A DNA stretch of 6,583 nt from a bacterium (GTDB taxonomy: Bacteria; JALSQH01): positions 1-6,583 of the forward strand of contig JALSQH010000253.1 of the NCBI GenBank assembly GCA_026985515.1, in the 5' to 3' direction. Position numbers and translations under genes: made by a program. Positions within the stretch are counted from its first letter, which is position 1, and each line of letters opens with the position of its first letter. Of this stretch, positions 1 to 5,519 are shown one piece after another. The notes under the pieces are model-generated. The model saw nothing but the letters and a program-made list of their open reading frames with translations. It searched no databases and was not told where the DNA came from.

Positions 1-680
1 GAAAGCTAACTCTCTTTTATGTCAGAAACAGAAGAGTTATCCAGACCATTCTGTTTCTTGCAATCTTTTTTCTTTTTATTTTCCTTTCACCGCAGATTCT
101 AAATATTCCTTCTTTCACACCTTTTTACAGACCAGTTTTTCAAAGGGAAGGTATTGAAAAACTTAGAAAACCTAAAGAAACAAAAATAAAAATTGTAAGA
201 AAGAGTAGAGGGAAACCCCATTCCCGTAAGGTTCCGGTAAAACAAAATATCAGAGAAAAAATTGAGATCAGGGAAGGTAAACTGAAGCTTGTGACATTCC
301 CGTGGGCAGAAGTTTATATTGATGGGAAGTATGTGGGGAAAACACCCTTTTTAGAGGAAATTTCACTGAAGGAGGGGAATCATACTTTGTCACTCAGAAA
401 TCCATACACTTTTCCTGTAACAATGCAAGTTACAATCAGAGGAGAGAAAGAGATCGAGAAGAGGGTAAGATTGGAATTTCTTCCCACTTATATTAAAATA
501 ATCGGTGAAAAAGGTGTGACTTATTTTTTGAATGGAAGAAAACTCTCCGAGAATGAGCTTAACAGGTGGATAAAGAGTGGCAGGAAAATAGAGATAAAAG
601 CTGAAAAAGAGGGTAAAGAAAAAAAGTGCAATTTCAGATTATTACCTGGCGAGAGAAAAGAAATTTTCTGTATACCTTAA
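1..680 (+). CDS. PEGA-domain membrane protein, C-terminal part (5' partial)
   Basis: The reading frame is open from base 3 to the TAA at 678-680, giving 225 visible residues with the N-terminus outside the window. A hydrophobic segment at about visible residues 12-33 looks like one transmembrane helix, followed by a very basic linker (about 50-85). A PEGA domain covers about 92-160, with the typical pattern LKLVTFPWAEVYIDGK, then GKTPF, then a glycine and 'HTLSL'. The last 60 residues (IKIIGEKGVTYFLNGRKLS onward) look like a second, degenerate PEGA-like unit. PEGA domains are extracytoplasmic beta-sandwiches often found after the membrane helix of Ser/Thr kinases or in surface-layer-associated proteins. 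No kinase motif is visible here, so the kinase idea is only an inference from architecture. A GTG at 291 could be taken as a start, but the PEGA strand begins before it and the frame is open upstream. The gene overlaps the next one by 55 nt. Confidence 0.8.
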   Translation, partial: KLTLFYVRNRRVIQTILFLAIFFLFIFLSPQILNIPSFTPFYRPVFQREGIEKLRKPKETKIKIVRKSRGKPHSRKVPVKQNIREKIEIREGKLKLVTFPWAEVYIDGKYVGKTPFLEEISLKEGNHTLSLRNPYTFPVTMQVTIRGEKEIEKRVRLEFLPTYIKIIGEKGVTYFLNGRKLSENELNRWIKSGRKIEIKAEKEGKEKKCNFRLLPGERKEIFCIP

Positions 681-1372
681 TATTTTTACTTATTTTGCCT
701 CTCTCTCTCCACAGTTACAGCGGAAAAGAAACCACTTCTACCAGAAATTATGCATATTTTTATCAGCTTGGTATCTTTTCTTATGAGCATGGTGATTATG
801 CCAGGGCAGTAACTTTTTTTACAGAAGCTCTTGCAAAAAAAACTCCATTAAAAGTGAAGAAAAAGTGTTACGAATATCTGGGAATAATCTATTTTATTCA
901 GGGTGATAAGGAAAAAAGCAGAGAATTTTTCATGTCACTTCTTGACATTGATCCGGATTATTCACTCGATCCACTGTTCGTACCACCGGAGATTGTCCTT
1001 TTTTTCAATGACTTGAAATCAAAAAGAGGACAGATTGTTGCACTGTCAACACCTTCTCCAGTTTCTTCAGCTACGAAACAAGCCTCTCTCTGGAAAAAAA
1101 TCTCTCCCTATCTTCCCTTTGGTGTGGGTTATCTTGCCCGGGGAAAGAGGAAAAAAGCAATAATTTTTGGAATTGTTCAGGCCTTTCTCCTTGTCACCAA
1201 TATTTCAACTTACTATTACAGAAGGTGCGAATTGAAGAAGTGCAGTGATAAATATTATCCTCCTGATGTGATTGGAGAGGCGAAGACTCTCCAGATAATT
1301 CAGCTAAGTGCAGGATATCTCTGGCTTGGAATCTGGGCATATAATATTGCAGACATCTTAACTGGAGAATGA
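626..1372 (+). CDS. TPR-repeat protein with signal peptide and C-terminal membrane segments
   Basis: This encodes 248 aa from a GTG start. An in-frame stop at 614-616 means the start must lie after it, and GTG 626 is the first usable codon. A GAGGGT at 609-614 is a possible, rather distant ribosome site. Residues 1-32 form a signal peptide or anchor: a basic stretch with WREKR, then a leucine/isoleucine core, then HSYS. Two TPR-like units follow at about 43-76 (YQLGIFSYEHGDYARAVTFF) and 80-113 (YLGIIYFIQGDKEKSREFF). The C-terminal part has a PFGVGYLARGKRKKA motif (164 onward) and two hydrophobic helices at about 178-196 and 225-244. The PFGVG-plus-helices tail is familiar from uncharacterised envelope proteins of several bacterial phyla. 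TPRs mediate protein-protein contacts, so an envelope scaffold or lipoprotein-like role is plausible, but no specific function can be given. The stop lies 1 nt before the next start, pointing to one transcript with the downstream MgtC-type gene. Confidence 0.85.
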   Translation: MQFQIITWREKRNFLYTLIFLLILPLSLHSYSGKETTSTRNYAYFYQLGIFSYEHGDYARAVTFFTEALAKKTPLKVKKKCYEYLGIIYFIQGDKEKSREFFMSLLDIDPDYSLDPLFVPPEIVLFFNDLKSKRGQIVALSTPSPVSSATKQASLWKKISPYLPFGVGYLARGKRKKAIIFGIVQAFLLVTNISTYYYRRCELKKCSDKYYPPDVIGEAKTLQIIQLSAGYLWLGIWAYNIADILTGE

Positions 1373-1373
1373 A

Positions 1374-2645
1374 ATGGATTTTCTGAATCTGATTGTAAAA
1401 TTTGTTATTGCAACCCTTCTTGGTTCTCTTATAGGACTCGAGAGGCAATTTGCGGTTCGTAGATTTGCCGATGAGTCTGATAGAGGTTATGTTGGAATAA
1501 GAACCTTCAGTTTTTACTCCCTGCTTGGTGCCATAGCAGAATATCTTGGCAACAGGTATGGTGTCTCAATCGTTATAGCAAGTTTTTCAGGATTGCTTGT
1601 ATTTATTGCAGGATATTACTACTTCACAGCAACAATGCTAAAGGACAGGGGCATAACAACAGAGGTGAGCAGTCTGATAACCTTCTGGCTCGGTGTTTTA
1701 GTTGTTGATGGAGAAATAACCCTTGCAGTTACCATAGCCGTCATAGTAACCTTTCTCCTTTCCCTGAAGCCCCGAACAGAGAAACTGATAAAAAAGATAA
1801 CAGAAGATGAGCTCTTCGCTATTCTTGAATTTGTTCTCGTATCATTTGTTATTCTGCCAATTTTACCCAATAAGGGTTATGGTCCATATGCTTTTTTTAA
1901 TCCGTATGAAATATGGCTTTTCGTTGTCCTGATTCTGGGAGTGAGTTTTGCCGGTTACATTGCAATAAGAATCATAGGACCTCAGAGGGGGATTGGGGTT
2001 ACCTCACTCCTTGGTGGACTTGCTTCAAGCACTGCTGTTACTGTGAGTTTTGCGAGAAGATCCGTTGAGGAAGAGGAACTGTCACCTGCCTTTGCAATGG
2101 GAGTGATACTTGCTTCATCCATAATGTTCTTCAGAATGATTATAATCATTTGGGTTATAAATGAAGAACTGATGAAAAGTGTCCTTTTTCCTCTAACTTT
2201 TATCGGCCTGGTGGGGGTCGCTTTCTCTGCTTTCCTTTACTTTAAAAAAAGAGTTTCATCACCAGAAAAAAGTGAAATTAAGCTTTCAAACCCATTCAGA
2301 CTCTCTCAGGGAATTTACATTGGTGTTCTTTATTCATTGATAATCTATCTTGTTGAGTGGGGTAAACACAGATGGGGTGCCAGTGGTGTAACCTGGATAA
2401 GTTTCATATCTGGTTTGCCCGATGTTGATGCCATAACACTTTCCCTCTCAAAACTCGGAGGAGAAAAGATTTCACTATCTCTCGCCACAAAAGGAATTGT
2501 CATTGCATCAATTGCCAATTCCATAACTAAAATGTTCCTTGCCCTCCTCCTGGGAAGTAAAGAAATGAGAAAAATTTCAGCGGCTGGATTTATTCTTCTT
2601 ATTATTGCCGGGTTAATCAGCCTTTACTTCTTCATTCCTGGTTAA
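1374..2645 (+). CDS. MgtC/SapB and DUF4010 domain membrane protein
   Basis: This encodes a 423-residue polytopic inner-membrane protein, starting at ATG 1374 with GGAG at 1364-1367 six nt upstream. The N-terminal MgtC/SapB domain spans about 5-135 and carries the family hallmarks GSLIGLERQ (17-25) and GIRTF (41-45). A DUF4010 domain follows at about 180-395, with GPQRGIGVTSLLGGLASSTAV (202-222) and the SGLPDVDA segment (346-353). Roughly ten or more hydrophobic stretches are visible. The two-domain length near 420 aa is usual for this architecture. MgtC proteins are linked to magnesium limitation and, in Salmonella, to inhibition of the F-type ATPase. The MgtC-DUF4010 fusions are a separate and mostly uncharacterised branch, so a transport function is unproven. 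The gene is likely co-transcribed with the TPR gene before it. Its last 14 nt overlap the convergent DUF4282 gene. Confidence 0.92.
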   Translation: MDFLNLIVKFVIATLLGSLIGLERQFAVRRFADESDRGYVGIRTFSFYSLLGAIAEYLGNRYGVSIVIASFSGLLVFIAGYYYFTATMLKDRGITTEVSSLITFWLGVLVVDGEITLAVTIAVIVTFLLSLKPRTEKLIKKITEDELFAILEFVLVSFVILPILPNKGYGPYAFFNPYEIWLFVVLILGVSFAGYIAIRIIGPQRGIGVTSLLGGLASSTAVTVSFARRSVEEEELSPAFAMGVILASSIMFFRMIIIIWVINEELMKSVLFPLTFIGLVGVAFSAFLYFKKRVSSPEKSEIKLSNPFRLSQGIYIGVLYSLIIYLVEWGKHRWGASGVTWISFISGLPDVDAITLSLSKLGGEKISLSLATKGIVIASIANSITKMFLALLLGSKEMRKISAAGFILLIIAGLISLYFFIPG

Positions 2646-2982
2646 TGGGGATATCTCCCCCTTCTTTTTGTTCCCTTTTTTCTGTTTTTAAAATCTTCGC
2701 AACATCCTCGAGATTTCTTGCAATATCAAAAATAACCACAGTTATCTCGAGCCACACCCTCGTACCCGTGACAAGGATGAGAAAAATTATCGGTGAAATA
2801 ATAAGGTAAAGAATACCAGCCAGAAAAGAGATGCTGAAGCCATCAACAATAAATGCCAAGGTAAAAAGGGAAATTAAAATTATGGCAAGCATATATATCA
2901 AACTGGCAAGTCTAACGGTTATGAACTCTTTAAATTCAAAATCAAACAAAGATTTCCAGAATGATTCTTTCTGGTTATTCAT
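2632..2982 (-). CDS. DUF4282 domain membrane protein
   Basis: This encodes 116 aa on the - strand. The ATG at 2982-2980 is chosen because a perfect GGAGGT (complement of 2987-2992) lies 4 nt upstream. A longer reading from TTG 3048 would add 22 residues, cover the promoter repeat and lack such a site. The N-terminus has the DUF4282 signature: SFWKSLFDFEFKEFITVRL (7-25, preceded by MNNQKE). Two transmembrane helices follow at about 27-47 and 51-72, then the amphipathic RVWLEITVVIFDIARNL (75-91) and a charged tail rich in Lys/Glu (97-116). Length and layout fit the family, whose role is unknown. It is divergent from the cupin-flippase pair and shares with it a 69-bp promoter region. It converges with the MgtC-type gene, overlapping it tail to tail by 14 nt. 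Confidence 0.88.
   Translation of the reverse strand: MNNQKESFWKSLFDFEFKEFITVRLASLIYMLAIILISLFTLAFIVDGFSISFLAGILYLIISPIIFLILVTGTRVWLEITVVIFDIARNLEDVAKILKTEKREQKEGGDIPINQE
2647..2670 (+). terminator. Possible intrinsic terminator after the MgtC-type gene
   Basis: The stem GGGGA (2647-2651) pairs with TCCCC (2656-2660) around a 4-nt loop, starting one base after the TAA stop. It is followed by a T-rich tract (CTTCTTTTTG, then further T runs to about 2690). The stem is only 5 bp but GC-rich. It lies within the antisense of the DUF4282 coding end, so its composition may also reflect that protein's Glu/Gly codons. Confidence 0.4.
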
Positions 2983-2983
2983 A

Positions 2984-3012
2984 TTGACCTCCACTGTTTT
3001 AAAGGTTATACT
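2984..3012 (+). promoter_or_regulatory. Sigma-70-type promoter for the cupin-flippase operon
   Basis: TTGACC (2984-2989) is followed after exactly 17 bp by TATACT (3007-3012). Each box is one mismatch from TTGACA/TATAAT. The predicted transcript start is near 3019, giving a leader of about 33 nt before the cupin ATG at 3052. The -10 box is inside the left arm of the inverted repeat. Confidence 0.7.
2987..2992 (-). promoter_or_regulatory. Ribosome binding site deciding the DUF4282 start
   Basis: GGAGGT on the - strand lies 4 nt before the ATG at 2982. It shares bases with the -35 box of the opposite promoter (2984-2989). Confidence 0.8.
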
Positions 3013-3027
3013 GGTTTTAGTATAACC
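3004..3027. repeat. Perfect 9-bp inverted repeat spanning both -10 boxes
   Basis: GGTTATACT (3004-3012) and AGTATAACC (3019-3027) are exact reverse complements separated by the 6 bp GGTTTT. Each arm contains a TATACT -10 hexamer on its own strand. The centre-to-centre distance of the arms is 15 bp, so it could also be the operator of a dimeric regulator. The symmetry may simply come from two facing promoters, but the extra GGT/ACC bases outside the hexamers are also symmetric. Confidence 0.75.
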
Positions 3028-3048
3028 GATTAACACGAGGTGAGTCAA
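3019..3048 (-). promoter_or_regulatory. Sigma-70-type promoter for the DUF4282 gene
   Basis: Read on the - strand, TTGACT (complement of 3043-3048) is followed after 18 bp by TATACT (complement of 3019-3024). The predicted start is near 3012, about 30 nt before the ATG at 2982. The -35 box sits just upstream of the cupin start codon, and the -10 box is the right arm of the inverted repeat. It faces the + strand promoter and overlaps its predicted start. Confidence 0.65.
3037..3043 (+). promoter_or_regulatory. Ribosome binding site deciding the cupin start
   Basis: GAGGTGA lies 8 nt before ATG 3052, which argues against the upstream in-frame GTG at 3040. Its last base is also the first base of the opposite promoter's -35 box. 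Confidence 0.65.
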
Positions 3049-3051
3049 GCA

Positions 3052-3354
3052 ATGAAAAAAGCCCCCGAAGAACTTGGTAAAGAAACAAGATGGTGTCAGA
3101 GAGGAGGTATAACTGGAATAACTTTTGAGCTTAAGAAGGGTGCAGTTATAGCAGAACTTTTGAATGAAGAGGAAAGAGTGTGTTTCTATGTTGAAAAGGG
3201 TACAGTGGAACTGGAGTATTCTCTTCCATCTTCCGGAAAGAAAATTATTCGACTGAGCAATGGAGACAGTTTCTACCTCTTACCCGCTACGGAATACAGA
3301 CTCCAGTCAATTTCAAAGTCCAGAATCATATTTATCAAAGTATCATCTCAATGA
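3052..3354 (+). CDS. Small cupin-fold protein without metal-binding histidines
   Basis: This encodes 100 aa. ATG 3052 is preferred over the in-frame GTG at 3040, because GAGGTGA (3037-3043) lies 8 nt upstream of the ATG and the GTG is part of that site. The centre reads VCFYVEKGTVELEYS (43-57) and the later part IRLSNGDSFYLLPATEYRL (66-84). This is the two-sheet pattern of a single RmlC-type cupin barrel, resembling Mif2/CENP-C-like cupins. The protein has no histidine at all, so the usual cupin metal site (HxH, E, H) is missing and a binding or sensing role is more likely than metal catalysis. No signal peptide is visible. The stop overlaps the next start (ATGA), so it is translationally coupled to the flippase-like protein and probably acts with it or regulates it. 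The cupin fold is fairly secure; the function is not known. Confidence 0.8.
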   Translation: MKKAPEELGKETRWCQRGGITGITFELKKGAVIAELLNEEERVCFYVEKGTVELEYSLPSSGKKIIRLSNGDSFYLLPATEYRLQSISKSRIIFIKVSSQ

Positions 3355-4316
3355 GATTTCCAGAGATCAAATTTGCGGGCAGACAAATATTTCAATTTCT
3401 CCTGGGACTCATATTGAGTATAGTATTCCTCTACCTTGCTTTAAAAGGTACAGACTGGGAAATGGTTCTGCACTACCTAAAAAAAGTCAGGATCTGGAAT
3501 CTCCTTATTTCACTTTTTTCTCTGCTGATCCATTTTTATATCAGGACTATCAGGTGGAAATTCATTAATGGCAAAATTGGTACTGTAACATTCAGGACAT
3601 CATTTACTTCAATCATGCTTGGTTATTTTTTCAATAACTTGCTTCCCTTCAGAATAGGAGAGATAGTGAAAGTATCTGTTGTTACAGGTAAATCTAAAAA
3701 AATTTCCTTTACATCTGGCCTTGCGGCTCTGATAGTTGAAAGGGGAATGGATATATTTACCCTTCTGTTGATCTTCACACTCATACTTCCATGGATTAAA
3801 ATTTCACAGACAATAAAAGAGAAAATGATTTTTGCACTGTATATAGTTATTGGAATTTTCATTGTTCTGGTTTTTCTATCGCGTAAAATTTCAACAGATG
3901 TTTCTGAAGAGAATGGCGGCATTCCAGCAGGTAAACTAAAACTGTTTGCCCATGGTTTAAAAAGTATCTCAACTTTTAAAGATTTTATGATTGTCATACT
4001 TCTCTCCCTTCTTCTCTGGCCATTTTCTGCTCTCTACTATTATTTTTTGCTGATCGGGGTAGGAATAAATCTTCCCTATGTGGTGTCCCTGCTTCTTCCA
4101 ATTATTGTTGGAATGGGGATCATTCTTCCATCGGCACCAGGTTACATAGGTACATATGAGTACTTTATACTTCTCGTGCTTAATGTCTACCATATTGAGC
4201 ACAATCAGGCACTGGCAGCTGCACTTGTTATCCACTTCTGGCAGTATCTGATAATCCTGATAATTGGAATAATTTTACTGATGAAAGAGTCCCTCACATT
4301 CCGTAGCAGGAGTTAG
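3351..4316 (+). CDS. Flippase-like / lysylphosphatidylglycerol synthase transmembrane-type protein (UPF0104)
   Basis: This encodes a 321-aa integral membrane protein with about eight hydrophobic helices. Signature motifs of the LPG_synthase_TM (UPF0104, YbhN-like) family are present: RTIRWK (65-70), GYFFNNLLPFRIGE (91-104), the ERGMD element (130-134) and PSAPGYIGTYE (260-270). Length is normal for the stand-alone membrane domain. The soluble aminoacyltransferase domain of true MprF is absent, so it is not a lysyl-PG synthase. Members of the family are thought to move or bind lipids or polyprenyl-linked sugars across the membrane, but the substrate cannot be read from sequence. It starts at an ATG overlapping the cupin stop by 4 nt, with no strong ribosome site of its own, so it depends on coupling. 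A hydrophilic loop at about 179-200 (STDVSEENGG) separates the two helix bundles. The next operon begins after a 120-nt gap. Confidence 0.88.
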   Translation: MRFPEIKFAGRQIFQFLLGLILSIVFLYLALKGTDWEMVLHYLKKVRIWNLLISLFSLLIHFYIRTIRWKFINGKIGTVTFRTSFTSIMLGYFFNNLLPFRIGEIVKVSVVTGKSKKISFTSGLAALIVERGMDIFTLLLIFTLILPWIKISQTIKEKMIFALYIVIGIFIVLVFLSRKISTDVSEENGGIPAGKLKLFAHGLKSISTFKDFMIVILLSLLLWPFSALYYYFLLIGVGINLPYVVSLLLPIIVGMGIILPSAPGYIGTYEYFILLVLNVYHIEHNQALAAALVIHFWQYLIILIIGIILLMKESLTFRSRS

Positions 4317-4326
4317 TATTTTGTAC

Positions 4327-4338
4327 ATTGTATACAAT
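4327..4338. promoter_or_regulatory. 12-bp perfect palindrome, possible regulator site
   Basis: ATTGTATACAAT is fully self-complementary and lies 11 nt after the flippase stop and about 43 bp upstream of the -35 of the antiporter operon. The core TTGTATACAA resembles operators described for some GntR-family (FadR/FCD-type) regulators, but no regulator gene is in view. There is no loop and no following T run, so it does not look like a terminator. Confidence 0.45.
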
Positions 4339-4365
4339 TAGTGAAAAAACCATTTAAATTCAGGC

Positions 4366-4375
4366 AAGTATACTT
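4366..4375. promoter_or_regulatory. 10-bp palindrome next to the mrp promoter
   Basis: AAGTATACTT is self-complementary, shares the GTATAC core with the palindrome at 4327-4338 and ends 5 bp before the -35 box. The centres of the two palindromes are about 38 bp apart. A paired operator is possible, but AT-rich DNA can also give such words by chance. Confidence 0.35.
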
Positions 4376-4380
4376 TTCAT

Positions 4381-4408
4381 TTGACAAACAACCCGCCATT
4401 TGTAAAAT
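4381..4408 (+). promoter_or_regulatory. Promoter of the mrp-type antiporter operon
   Basis: A consensus TTGACA (4381-4386) is followed after 16 bp by TAAAAT (4403-4408). Transcription would begin near 4415, giving a short leader of about 20 nt with GAGAGGT (4425-4431) before ATG 4437. The 120-nt gap here, among otherwise overlapping genes, supports a new transcription unit. Confidence 0.65.
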
Positions 4409-4436
4409 TATAACCTAATTCACCGAGAGGTAATTG

Positions 4437-4925
4437 ATGAGATTGCTTTTATCAACCCTTGTTTTATTCCTTTTGTGGATGATGTTTGTTGCATCTCTCG
4501 ATCCCCAGGAGATAGTTACCGGTTTGTTTGTTGCTTTTTTTACATCGCTCATTACAGGGTCAGTAATTGCAGGGAAAGAACCTTTAAAATGGCTATCTCC
4601 CAAAAGATGGTTTTATTTCTTTCTTTTCGCTCTCTATTTCATAAAGGAACTCACTCTTGCAAATCTTGATGTTGCTTACAGGGTAATTCATCCACGCCTG
4701 CCAATTAATCCAGGAATTGTTCGTGTAAAAACAAAACTTAAAACACCCATTGCAAAACTTGTCCTTGCAAATTCCATAACGATGACTCCCGGGACAATAA
4801 CAGTTGATGTTCATGGTGACACGCTCTACATTCACTGGATTGATGTAAAGGGTAAAGATGTTGAAACAGCAACGAAAAATATAGTAGAAGGTTTTGAAAA
4901 GTATCTGGAGGTAATCTTTGAATAG
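4437..4925 (+). CDS. mrpE: Mrp-type Na+/H+ antiporter subunit E
   Basis: This encodes 162 aa, a usual length for MrpE/MnhE. ATG 4437 is chosen over the TTG at 4434, because AGAGG (4426-4430) lies 6 nt before the ATG and only 3 nt before the TTG. Two or three hydrophobic helices lie in residues 4-46 and 56-77. They are followed by the hallmark RVIHPRLPINPGIV (82-95) and ANSITMTPGTITVD (111-124), then a soluble cytoplasmic tail with YIHWIDV. MrpE is a small subunit of the multi-subunit cation/proton antiporter and of the membrane arm of Mbh-type complexes (MbhA). It is the first gene of the operon here, whereas classical mrp operons begin with mrpA. It has its own promoter and overlaps mrpF by 8 nt. 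Confidence 0.93.
   Translation: MRLLLSTLVLFLLWMMFVASLDPQEIVTGLFVAFFTSLITGSVIAGKEPLKWLSPKRWFYFFLFALYFIKELTLANLDVAYRVIHPRLPINPGIVRVKTKLKTPIAKLVLANSITMTPGTITVDVHGDTLYIHWIDVKGKDVETATKNIVEGFEKYLEVIFE
4907..4912 (+). promoter_or_regulatory. Ribosome binding site supporting the TTG start of mrpF
   Basis: GGAGGT lies 5 nt upstream of TTG 4918, inside the 3' end of mrpE. No ATG or GTG gives a full-length MrpF N-terminus, so the strong site decides for TTG. Confidence 0.7.
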
Positions 4926-5187
4926 TTTACCATTGTGGCTTGAGATTACAGTAGGAGTGTTTATAGGACTGGCAACACTCATGGCTGTGTGGAGAATCAT
5001 AAGGGGTCCAACCCTTTCAGACAGAGTTGTTGGGCTTGATGCAGCTACCACCATCACAATGGTACTCCTGGTGATGATTGGATTCTTCTCCAACAGATAT
5101 ATATATCTGGATGTTTCCCTTGTATATGGAGTTCTTGCATTCCTGGGCGTTGTTGCAATTGCGAGGTATTTTGAAGGGGGCGTGTAG
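4918..5187 (+). CDS. mrpF: Mrp-type Na+/H+ antiporter subunit F
   Basis: This encodes 89 aa starting at TTG, supported by GGAGGT at 4907-4912. Three hydrophobic helices are visible at about 8-27, 44-58 and 64-83. The family motif RGPTLSDRVVGLDA (29-42) is intact, as is the third-helix motif YLDVSLVYGVLAFLG (63-77) with its conserved aspartate at 65. MrpF (MbhB in Mbh complexes) is a small membrane subunit needed for assembly and activity of the antiporter. The gene overlaps mrpE by 8 nt at its start and mrpG by 1 nt at its end. Confidence 0.93.
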   Translation: MNSLPLWLEITVGVFIGLATLMAVWRIIRGPTLSDRVVGLDAATTITMVLLVMIGFFSNRYIYLDVSLVYGVLAFLGVVAIARYFEGGV

Positions 5188-5519
5188 TGAAAATAGTGGG
5201 AGAAATCTTTCTCATAATTGGATCACTTTTCCTCTTTCTCTCTGCTCTTGGTCTTCTTCGAATGCCTGATGTCTACAATAGAATGCAGGCGGGGACAAAG
5301 GGAACTACATTTGGAGCGTTTTTTTCAATTCTTGGTGTGATGGCCATGAGACCGGAGTGGTTCTTGAAGGGTTTGAGCATCATTATATTTATTCTTCTTA
5401 CCAATCCTCTTTCTTCACACGCACTCCTGAGAGCCACTCACAGGCTCGGAGTGCCACTGGCAAAAAAGGCAATTGATGCATATGCGGAAGACAAAGAGAA
5501 GGGGATAGTGGAGAAATGA
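5187..5519 (+). CDS. mrpG: Mrp-type Na+/H+ antiporter subunit G
   Basis: This encodes 110 aa from GTG 5187, whose G is the last base of the mrpF TAG. AAGGGGG at 5174-5180 is the likely ribosome site. The MrpG/MnhG signature GLLRMPDVYNRMQAGTKGTTFG (22-43) and the third-helix element LTNPLSSHALLRA (71-83) are clear. Three helices lie at about 4-23, 41-54 and 58-77, and the tail (94-110) is charged and cytoplasmic. MrpG corresponds to MbhC of the archaeal complex. The stop overlaps the next start by ATGA. Confidence 0.93.
   Translation: MKIVGEIFLIIGSLFLFLSALGLLRMPDVYNRMQAGTKGTTFGAFFSILGVMAMRPEWFLKGLSIIIFILLTNPLSSHALLRATHRLGVPLAKKAIDAYAEDKEKGIVEK

Noticed and set aside
291-680. GTG at 291 as the start of a 129-aa protein
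   Set aside because: The frame is open back to the window edge, and the first PEGA strand and a transmembrane helix lie upstream in the same frame. The gene is a partial one running in from outside.
2983-3048. N-terminal extension of the DUF4282 gene to TTG at 3048
   Set aside because: A strong GGAGGT precedes the ATG at 2982, family similarity starts right after it, and the extension would cover both promoters and the inverted repeat.
3040-3051. GTG at 3040 as the cupin start
   Set aside because: The GTG is part of the GAGGTGA ribosome site that is correctly spaced for ATG 3052.
3260-3568. 102-aa + strand frame across the cupin-flippase junction
   Set aside because: It overlaps two well-supported genes in another frame, and shows no domain pattern or ribosome site.
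3623-4235. Two - strand frames (124 and 88 aa) inside the flippase-like gene
   Set aside because: They are shadows of a membrane protein's codons; no family motif and no promoter or ribosome site supports them.
4327-4338. Palindrome as the terminator of the flippase gene
   Set aside because: It has no loop-forming centre of useful size, is AT-only in most of the stem and has no T tract after it.
4593-5093. Long 166-aa reading frame on the - strand across mrpE/mrpF
   Set aside because: It is antisense to two clearly recognisable antiporter genes, has an unnatural Cys/Asn/Ile-rich composition and resembles no family I know.
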